Shown here: positions 1-4,701 of the stretch, piece after piece | How the letters are laid out: each line of letters opens with the position of its first letter | How positions within the stretch are numbered: position 1 is the first letter of the stretch | NCBI GenBank assembly: GCA_021296375.1 | Contig: JAGWAQ010000088.1 | Span: 1-6,950 of the forward strand | Reading direction: 5' to 3' | Source: Alphaproteobacteria bacterium | GTDB lineage: Bacteria; Pseudomonadota; Alphaproteobacteria; Puniceispirillales; UBA1172 | DNA length: 6,950 bases | Made by a program: the position numbers and the translations under genes | The notes under the pieces: generated by a model | The model's database searches: none | What the model was told of the DNA's origin: nothing | What the model saw: only the letters and a program-made list of their open reading frames with translations

Positions 1-1
1 C

Positions 2-637
2 ATCCGTGATGAATTGGGGGATTTGCTGGTGCAGGTCGTGTTTCAGGCCAGAATCGCCGAAGAAGCCGGAAATTTTGCCTTTGCGGATATTGCCCAAAGC
101 ATCACCGCCAAAATGATCCGCCGTCACCCCCATATTTTTGGTGACGCCGCGGAACGTTCAGCGGATGAGCAGCGGCAGGCCTGGGAAGACATGAAAGCCC
201 GGGAACGGGCGGCGAAAAAACAAACCGGCGTGCTGGATGACGTCGCCACCACCCTGCCCCCAATGACGCGCGCCGTGAAATTGCAGAAACGTGCCGCCCG
301 TTTGTTGTTTGACTGGACCGACCCGAAACCGGTGATGGATAAAGTGCTGGAAGAACTGGATGAGGTAAATGCCGAATTGACGGCAGACACCATTAACCCC
401 GAGCATCTGCAAGGCGAGATCGGTGATCTGTTGTTCGCGGGCATTAACCTGGCGCGCAAATCCAACATCGACCCTGACGAAGCCCTGGCCCAGACCAACC
501 GCAAATTCACCCGAAGATTTCAATACCTCGAGGCAACGGCGGCGGCGCAACAGACAACGCTCGATGACACCGACCTCGACACCATGGAGCAATGGTGGCA
601 ATCCGCCAAACACGACGACAACAGCTCGTCACCATAA
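2..637 (+). CDS. mazG: MazG nucleoside triphosphate pyrophosphohydrolase, 5'-truncated by window edge
   Basis: MazG hydrolyses NTPs and dNTPs to NMP plus pyrophosphate in the cytoplasm, cleaning the nucleotide pool and, in E. coli, affecting ppGpp-linked survival (family knowledge). The reading frame is open from base 2, so the gene enters from outside the window; TTG at 14 is an internal leucine codon, not a start. About 211 residues are visible against roughly 260 for E. coli MazG, so about 50 N-terminal residues are missing. What remains is the end of the first MazG domain (RDELGDLLVQVVFQA, then KMIRRHPHIFGD), a linker with WEDMKARER, the signature RAVKLQKRAARLLFDW, and a second complete domain with metal-binding EELDEV and GEIGDLLFAGINLA. 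The C-terminus is a low-complexity polar tail ending SSSP. It converges on hfq, with stop codons 13 bases apart. Identification is firm; nothing looks broken in the visible part. Confidence 0.95.
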   Translation: MRDELGDLLVQVVFQARIAEEAGNFAFADIAQSITAKMIRRHPHIFGDAAERSADEQRQAWEDMKARERAAKKQTGVLDDVATTLPPMTRAVKLQKRAARLLFDWTDPKPVMDKVLEELDEVNAELTADTINPEHLQGEIGDLLFAGINLARKSNIDPDEALAQTNRKFTRRFQYLEATAAAQQTTLDDTDLDTMEQWWQSAKHDDNSSSP

Positions 638-641
638 CAAC

Positions 642-664
642 AGGATGAGATTACTCTTCATCCT
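642..664. terminator. Possible weak bidirectional hairpin between mazG and hfq
   Basis: A perfect 7-bp inverted repeat (AGGATGA at 642-648, TCATCCT at 658-664) with a 9-base loop spans the point where mazG and hfq converge and includes the hfq stop codon. A hairpin here could slow transcription from both sides. The stem has only three GC pairs and no T run follows on either strand, so it is not a canonical intrinsic terminator and may be chance. Confidence 0.2.
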
Positions 665-899
665 CAAGATTGATGGGCGTCGTTGGCATAATTGTTGAAA
701 TCGCGTGTTTATACACCAGTTGAATATGCTGATCCCGCTTCAACAGCAGGGAAAAGTTATCAAACCAGGTGATGATGCCTTGCAGTTTAACCCCATTGAC
801 CAGAAATACGGTGACCGCGACATGGTCCTTGCGAACTGAGTTGAGGAAGATTTCCTGCAGGTTATGGTTTTTATCGTTAGAAATAGCACAATCCCCCAA
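651..899 (-). CDS. hfq: RNA chaperone Hfq, with anomalous start codon
   Basis: Hfq is a hexameric Sm-like protein that pairs small RNAs with mRNAs and controls their stability and translation. The whole Sm fold is present: an N-terminal helix around NLQEIFLNSVRK (including the basic rim residues), Sm1 with FLVNGVKLQGIITWFDNF, and Sm2 with QLVYKHAISTIMP carrying the lysine-histidine pair of the proximal RNA face. The acidic tail LEDEE is short, as in alphaproteobacteria. The start is odd. The frame has no ATG or GTG; the only conventional candidate is TTG at 899 (82 residues), which has just a weak GATGGA about 11 bases upstream. Homologues begin 7-9 residues before the LQ of the first helix, which here falls on ATT at 884 (77 residues). 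That ATT lies 7 bases after GGGGGA (897-892), a good Shine-Dalgarno match. I therefore think translation starts, or once started, at 884. The gene follows the aminotransferase on the same strand. Identity is certain; the start is not. Confidence 0.95.
   Translation of the reverse strand: MGDCAISNDKNHNLQEIFLNSVRKDHVAVTVFLVNGVKLQGIITWFDNFSLLLKRDQHIQLVYKHAISTIMPTTPINLEDEE
892..897 (-). promoter_or_regulatory. Shine-Dalgarno sequence pointing to an ATT start of hfq
   Basis: GGGGGA on the minus strand can pair with the anti-Shine-Dalgarno CCUCC using one G-U pair. It ends 7 bases before ATT at 884-882, a normal spacing. It lies inside the coding sequence if TTG at 899 is used, so it argues for the ATT position as the true or ancestral initiation site. 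Confidence 0.5.
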
Positions 900-972
900 T
901 TGATTAATTCCATCTTATAGGAATTTAAGAAATTGTAAATTATTCCTTTTCAGGCGGACGGGACGGCCCTTG
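900..972 (-). promoter_or_regulatory. AT-rich hfq leader, possible promoter
   Basis: These 73 bases separate the aminotransferase stop from hfq. The half nearer hfq is strongly AT-rich in contrast with its surroundings. On the minus strand TTTACA (about 940-935) and TATAAG (about 920-915) resemble -35 and -10 boxes, but they are only 14 bases apart, shorter than usual. A 6-bp inverted repeat AGGAAT / ATTCCT (919-924 and 942-947) is also present. An hfq-proximal promoter is plausible but not shown. Confidence 0.25.
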
Positions 973-1830
973 CTATTCCGCCGCCTGACGATTGATAAAT
1001 TCATAATAAGCAAGCCGCAGGGCATTCGCCACGGGGCCACTGTCACCATCACCGATCCTGGTGCCGTCAAGCTCACCCACCGGCGTCACCAGGGACGTGG
1101 CCGATGTCACGAAAGCTTCCGTGGCCTCAAGCGCTTCCGCCGGGGTAAAGGGGCGTTCGACAATCTTAAGATTACGTTGCTCTGCCATTGCGATCACAGC
1201 TTTGCGGGTGATGCCCGACAGAATATCAAACGTCGCGGGGCGGGTGATCAGCTCACCCTCTGCTGTTACGATCCAGGCGTTGGAGCTTGATCCTTCCGTC
1301 ACGAACCCGTCGCCATCCACCATCCAGGCTTCATAGGCGCCGGCTTCCACGGCTTTGGTCTTGGCCATGCAATTTGGCAGAAGTTGCAGGGTTTTGATGT
1401 CCCGGCGTTGCCAGCGCTGATCAGGCACCGTGATGACCTTGACCGCCGCCATCTCCTGATGCCGAACTTTTGGCATGGATTTCGCCGTCATCACCAGTTG
1501 CGGGGTCATGAGCGCGTTATAGGCATGGTCACGCCGCATCACCCCGCGGGTGATCTGGAAATACACCAGCCCATAGGTGATCCTGTTCATGCGGATCATA
1601 TTGCGGATGACGATTTTCAGCGCCGCCCGGCTCATCGGCATGGGAATCCCCATTTCGGTGAGCGAATAATTCAACCGGTCAAGGTGCCATTCGAGATCAG
1701 CAAGCTTGCCATTAATCACCGTCACCACTTCATAAATACCGTCACCAAACTGGTAGCCACGGTCATCGATATGAATTTCCGCCTGATCATGGGGCAGATA
1801 GCGGCCATTTACATAAGAAACGCGAGACAT
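973..1830 (-). CDS. dat: D-amino-acid aminotransferase (class IV, PLP-dependent)
   Basis: This fold-type IV PLP enzyme interconverts D-alanine and 2-oxoglutarate with pyruvate and D-glutamate, supplying D-amino acids for peptidoglycan (EC 2.6.1.21 by family). ATG at 1830 is chosen: AGAGGG (1841-1836) lies 5 bases upstream, and SRVSYVNGRYLPH is the usual beginning of the family. An ATG at 1845 is in frame but has no ribosome site. From 1830 the protein has 285 residues, the normal length. Visible features are DDRGYQFGDGIYEV near residue 25, ITRG followed by RDHAYN near 93-105 (the arginine and histidine that bind the substrate carboxylate in Bacillus D-AAT), the Schiff-base lysine in RRDIKTLQLLPN (about K146), and EGSSSNAW near 179 with the glutamate contacting the PLP ring nitrogen. 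The close match to D-AAT signatures makes branched-chain aminotransferase or aminodeoxychorismate lyase less likely, but substrate is inferred. It sits between trkA and hfq, a known arrangement in alphaproteobacteria. Confidence 0.88.
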   Translation of the reverse strand: MSRVSYVNGRYLPHDQAEIHIDDRGYQFGDGIYEVVTVINGKLADLEWHLDRLNYSLTEMGIPMPMSRAALKIVIRNMIRMNRITYGLVYFQITRGVMRRDHAYNALMTPQLVMTAKSMPKVRHQEMAAVKVITVPDQRWQRRDIKTLQLLPNCMAKTKAVEAGAYEAWMVDGDGFVTEGSSSNAWIVTAEGELITRPATFDILSGITRKAVIAMAEQRNLKIVERPFTPAEALEATEAFVTSATSLVTPVGELDGTRIGDGDSGPVANALRLAYYEFINRQAAE

Positions 1831-1835
1831 GCGCA

Positions 1836-1841
1836 CCCTCT
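1836..1841 (-). promoter_or_regulatory. Ribosome binding site fixing the aminotransferase start
   Basis: AGAGGG on the minus strand, 5 bases before ATG 1830. It decides for the internal ATG over the upstream in-frame ATG at 1845, in front of which only AT-rich sequence is seen. Confidence 0.75.
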
Positions 1842-1852
1842 TCATTTCAAAA

Positions 1853-1875
1853 ATATTATTTTAATTCAATAATAT
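1853..1875. repeat. AT-only perfect inverted repeat upstream of the aminotransferase
   Basis: Arms ATATTATT (1853-1860) and AATAATAT (1868-1875) are perfect complements around a 7-base loop. They sit in the 81-base gap between the trkA stop and the aminotransferase start, in a stretch of nearly pure A and T. Such a block in a GC-richer region suggests a promoter or operator for dat-hfq. TAATAT within it resembles a -10 box, but I could not find a convincing -35 partner. Confidence 0.35.
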
Positions 1876-1911
1876 ATCTTCACCACAAGGCCGGGGCCAA
1901 AAAGATATCAT

Positions 1912-3291
1912 CTAGAAGAAATCCGGCCGAACCGACAGCATTTTTTCAACTTCACTGATCGCCGAGCGGGCGGCAAACAAAATGACATGATCATTCGGTT
2001 CAATCACCGTGTCGCCGCGCGGGGCAATCACCTCATCCTGGCGGATAATCGCGCCAATCGCGGCGTTTTTCGGCAGGTTGGTCGACCGCAGGGGACGCCC
2101 CACCAAAGGCGAGGACGACAAGGCCACGACTTCCATGAATTCACCGCGATCTTCGATAATGGTGTGAATATCCCGCACCCGTCCACGCCGCACATGACGC
2201 AGGATCGACGATACGGTGATCGCGGGGGGGTTGATGACGCTATCCACCCCAAGGGTTGAAATCAGCGGCACAAAGCTTGCCATATTCACCAGCGACACGG
2301 TATGGGTGGCGCCAAAACGCCGCGCCAGCAGGGACGACAGGACATTGACCTCATCATCATTGGTGAGCGCGACATAGGTATCCGCCTTGTTAACTTCGCC
2401 TTCGTTGAGGATTTCAGGTTCCAGCGCATCGCCATGAATAACGGTGGTTTGGGCTGTCAGGGCCTCCGCCGCCTGATGCGCCTGATCCTTGTCGTATTCG
2501 ATCACGGTGACGCGGGAATTGTCGATTTCATTCAAAATATCCTTCACCACCATCTGGCCAATGGTGCCGCCGCCTGAGATCAGCACATTGCGGCTTTCCG
2601 GTTCTTCATGCCCGAAGGACGCCATGGCTCGTGCCATATGGGTTTCGTCACAGACAAAATAGACCTGATCGCCTTCCATCATCTTGAGCGTGCCATCACG
2701 GGCCACGATGATGTCATTGCCGCGAATAATCGCGACGATGGTGATGGTCAGGTCTTCAAACAGATCCGTCAGGTAACGGATAGGGGAGCCGAGTATAGGG
2801 CATGATTTATCACAGCGGACGCCGACAATGCGAACCCGCCCTTCCCCCATGTTCGAGACATCAAACGCGCCGGGGACTTTCAAGCGGCGGCTGACGGCCT
2901 GGGCGACTTCGGTTTCCGGCGAGATAATGTGGTCAATCGGCAGGTTGTCGGGGCTATAAAGCTCCCCCACGCTGGGGTTCAGGTAAGATCGCGCGCGAAT
3001 ACGGGCAATTTTCAGCGGCGTGTTGAAAATCGTATGGGCGACCTGGCAAGACACCATATTGACTTCATCGGAATCCGTCACGGCGATGATCATGTCCGCG
3101 TCTTTCGCCCCGGCCTGCTCCAGAATATCAGGATGCGAGGAAACGCCAATCACCCCGCGCAGGTTAAACGTATCCGCCGCCTTCTGGACGCGTTCGGCGT
3201 TGGAGTCAATAATCGTGACATCATTATCCATCGCCAGATGCCCGGCGATACTGGTGCCGACCTGACCTGTCCCGCAAATGATAATGTTCAT
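1912..3291 (-). CDS. trkA: Trk system potassium uptake protein TrkA
   Basis: TrkA is the cytoplasmic, peripheral subunit that binds NAD(H) and gates the TrkH/TrkG potassium channel; the membrane subunit is not in this window. At 459 residues it matches the usual length of about 458. It has two tandem RCK modules. The first Rossmann domain starts at the N-terminus with CGTGQVG (residues 6-12) and the acidic IID at the end of the second strand (about 27-29). An RCK_C domain follows at about 140-225. The second Rossmann domain has SGGGTIG (239-245) and the acidic VIEYD (263-267). A second RCK_C covers about 372-452, with RPLRSTNLPKNAAIGAIIR. The start is firm: GGAGG (3303-3299) lies 7 bases upstream, and the ATG overlaps the ntrX stop as ATGA, implying translational coupling. 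The strong ribosome site means trkA could still be translated although ntrX carries a premature stop. Stop is TAG. Confidence 0.96.
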   Translation of the reverse strand: MNIIICGTGQVGTSIAGHLAMDNDVTIIDSNAERVQKAADTFNLRGVIGVSSHPDILEQAGAKDADMIIAVTDSDEVNMVSCQVAHTIFNTPLKIARIRARSYLNPSVGELYSPDNLPIDHIISPETEVAQAVSRRLKVPGAFDVSNMGEGRVRIVGVRCDKSCPILGSPIRYLTDLFEDLTITIVAIIRGNDIIVARDGTLKMMEGDQVYFVCDETHMARAMASFGHEEPESRNVLISGGGTIGQMVVKDILNEIDNSRVTVIEYDKDQAHQAAEALTAQTTVIHGDALEPEILNEGEVNKADTYVALTNDDEVNVLSSLLARRFGATHTVSLVNMASFVPLISTLGVDSVINPPAITVSSILRHVRRGRVRDIHTIIEDRGEFMEVVALSSSPLVGRPLRSTNLPKNAAIGAIIRQDEVIAPRGDTVIEPNDHVILFAARSAISEVEKMLSVRPDFF

Positions 3292-4256
3292 TGGTCATCC
3301 TCCGGACTGTTGCCGTAATCAGGATTGATATCGAGACTTTTCAACTTCCGATGCAACGCGGACCGTTCCATGCCAATAAAACCGGCTGTTTTGGAGATAT
3401 TGCCATTAAACCGCGACAGTTGCGACAAAAGATATTGGGTTTCAAAATGTTCCCGCGCCGCTTTTAACGGCAGACCCACCACCGTGTCAAATCCCGCGGA
3501 GGATTTATCAGGGGAACGGCCGGTGATTTCCGGCGGCAGATCATCATCATCAACGACATCTTTATCGACCATAATCAGCAGCCAATCGACGACATTGCGC
3601 AATTGCGTGATATTGCCGGGCCAATCGTAAATCTGCATCAGGGCCATGGCGGAATCCGTAAACATCAGCTTGCTGCCCTGGCCGGAATTGGAATGATCAA
3701 GGAAATGCTTCACCAGGCTTGGAATGTCATTTTTATGTTCAGCCAGTGGCGGCAGGTTGATCGGCACCACACTCAGCCGATAGAACAAATCTTCCCGCAG
3801 GTTGCCGTTTTCGATTTCCGCTTCAAGGTTCAGGGATGATGCGCTGATGACCCGCACATCCACCGTCACTTCCGCTGTCCCGCCCACACGGCGGAACCGC
3901 TGGTCCTGCACGGCACGGACAAGCTTGCCCTGGGTTTCGAGCGGCAAATCGCCGATTTCATCAAAATAAAGTGTGCCGCCATGCGCTTGTTCAAACAAGC
4001 CAACAATGCGATTGCGGCCATCATCCCCTTCAGTGCCAAACAACTCCGCCGACAATTGGTCAGGGGAGAGCATGGCGCAATTGGCCAGCACAAAGCGGCG
4101 GTTCTTGCGCGGCGAATTGGCGTGGATATTGCGTGCCACCAGTTCCTTGCCAGAGCCGGCGGGACCGGTGATCATGACCCGGCTGTTGGAATTGGCGATC
4201 TTGGTGACCTGCTGACGCAGGGTTGATACAATCGCGGATTGCCCGACGATTTCCAT
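3288..4256 (-). CDS. ntrX: NtrX C-terminal part: AAA+ and Fis-type DNA-binding domains, downstream of the nonsense codon
   Basis: This is the output half of the response regulator NtrX, in the same frame as the receiver but separated by TAA at 4290-4292. ATG 4256 is the first start-like codon after the stop apart from CTG. It is codon 140 of the undivided gene and has no visible Shine-Dalgarno sequence, so it would need re-initiation. The AAA+ domain has Walker A GPAGSGKE (31-38 here), Walker B GGTLYFDEIGDLP (93-105) and LREDLFYRL with likely arginine fingers. Between ELFG and FEQA there are 13 residues instead of the 17 of enteric NtrC, and GAFTGA, the sigma-54 contact, is missing; this is known for alphaproteobacterial NtrX, which is thought to work without sigma-54. 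The sensor II motif reads DWPGNITQLRN, with threonine where arginine is usual. A Fis-type helix-turn-helix fills about 265-310 (GNISKTAGFIGMERSALHRKLK). Apart from the stop, nothing suggests decay. Confidence 0.85.
   Translation of the reverse strand: MEIVGQSAIVSTLRQQVTKIANSNSRVMITGPAGSGKELVARNIHANSPRKNRRFVLANCAMLSPDQLSAELFGTEGDDGRNRIVGLFEQAHGGTLYFDEIGDLPLETQGKLVRAVQDQRFRRVGGTAEVTVDVRVISASSLNLEAEIENGNLREDLFYRLSVVPINLPPLAEHKNDIPSLVKHFLDHSNSGQGSKLMFTDSAMALMQIYDWPGNITQLRNVVDWLLIMVDKDVVDDDDLPPEITGRSPDKSSAGFDTVVGLPLKAAREHFETQYLLSQLSRFNGNISKTAGFIGMERSALHRKLKSLDINPDYGNSPEDDQ
3299..3303 (-). promoter_or_regulatory. Strong Shine-Dalgarno sequence of trkA inside the ntrX 3' end
   Basis: GGAGG on the minus strand, 7 bases before the trkA ATG and within the last ntrX codons. 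With the ATGA overlap this makes trkA translation both coupled to ntrX and able to start independently. Confidence 0.7.
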
Positions 4257-4289
4257 GCCGGTGGCGGATTTCTTGCGCAGGTCTTCGTT

Positions 4290-4292
4290 TTA
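4290..4292 (-). other. Premature TAA in the ntrX interdomain linker
   Basis: Plus-strand tta at 4290-4292 reads TAA on the minus strand. It is codon 128 of ntrX, just after the receiver's last helix and 12 codons before the AAA+ domain's MEIVGQSA start. hfq and mazG also end in TAA, so there is no reason to think TAA is reassigned in this genome. Confidence 0.9.
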
Positions 4293-4673
4293 CGCTTCGA
4301 TCGCCGCCATTTGCAGGGCACGCTCGATCAGCAGCAACAGACGGTCGGACTTAAAGGGTTTTTCGACAAAGTCATAGGCCCCGTCTTTCATCGCCTGAAC
4401 CGCGGTTTCGATATTGCCGTGGCCAGAGATCATGATCGCCGGAACCCGGGGGGAAAGCTTGCGAATCCATTTTTGCAGCTCAAGCCCGTCCATGTCGGAT
4501 TTATCCATCCAGATATCAAGGATGACCAACGCCGGCGGATGCTCCTGAAGGTTCTTTCGCGCCTCTTCGGCATTGGCGGCCGTGCGGCAGGAATAGCCCT
4601 CGTCCTCCAGCAGATCGCTGATCATGGAGCGAATGTCATGTTCGTCGTCAACAATCAAAATTTCCGGTTTCAT
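4290..4673 (-). CDS. ntrX: NtrX N-terminal receiver domain (truncated product)
   Basis: As written, this encodes a 127-residue stand-alone receiver, the phosphate acceptor for NtrY. The CheY-like fold is complete: acidic pair D9-D10 in IVDDEHD, phosphoacceptor D53 in LVILDIWM, switch serine S83 in IMISGHG, and lysine K105 in VEKPF. It ends at TAA right after the last helix (IERALQMAAIEA), so the fragment could fold and be phosphorylated. It would have no output domain, and could act as a phosphate sink or do nothing. ATG 4673 starts the family's usual KPEILIVDDE. A weak GGAAAG lies about 10 bases upstream, and ntrY ends 28 bases before, consistent with one operon. Confidence 0.88.
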   Translation of the reverse strand: MKPEILIVDDEHDIRSMISDLLEDEGYSCRTAANAEEARKNLQEHPPALVILDIWMDKSDMDGLELQKWIRKLSPRVPAIMISGHGNIETAVQAMKDGAYDFVEKPFKSDRLLLLIERALQMAAIEA

Positions 4674-4701
4674 GCGGTCTTACTTTCCATCTGATTTGAG
4701 G

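Larger units (their letters stand above)
3288..4673 (-). pseudogene. ntrX: ntrX as one gene interrupted by an in-frame TAA
   Basis: Read through the stop, the frame gives 461 residues in the order receiver, AAA+, Fis helix-turn-helix, the normal NtrX length. Both halves are in the same frame, so one base substitution explains the interruption; no frameshift is needed. The linker reads MAAIEA, stop, NEDLRKKSATG. Glutamate is a likely original residue, and GAA to TAA is a single change. Whether this is a true pseudogene, a gene split into two proteins, or a sequence error cannot be decided here. Confidence 0.65.

Noticed and set aside
158..613. A 151-codon minus-strand frame opposite mazG
   Set aside because: MazG signatures on the plus strand are unambiguous; the antisense product has no recognisable features.
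1828..1845. ATG 1845 as start of the aminotransferase
   Set aside because: It has no ribosome site, whereas ATG 1830 has AGAGGG 5 bases upstream and matches the usual family N-terminus.
1384..1872. A 162-codon plus-strand frame opposite the aminotransferase
   Set aside because: The minus-strand enzyme explains this DNA fully; the plus-strand product is His-rich with no recognisable domain.
1880..1905. GC-rich GGCC-CC-GGCC motif after trkA as a terminator
   Set aside because: The loop would be only two bases and no T run follows on the minus strand, so it does not form a credible intrinsic terminator.
4290..4292. Stop-codon reassignment (TAA read as an amino acid)
   Set aside because: hfq, mazG and ntrY all end in TAA at the expected protein lengths, so TAA behaves as a normal stop in this genome.
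4239..4694. A plus-strand frame spanning the ntrX stop region
   Set aside because: It lies opposite the receiver domain with complete motifs, so it is a shadow frame and not an explanation for the interruption.
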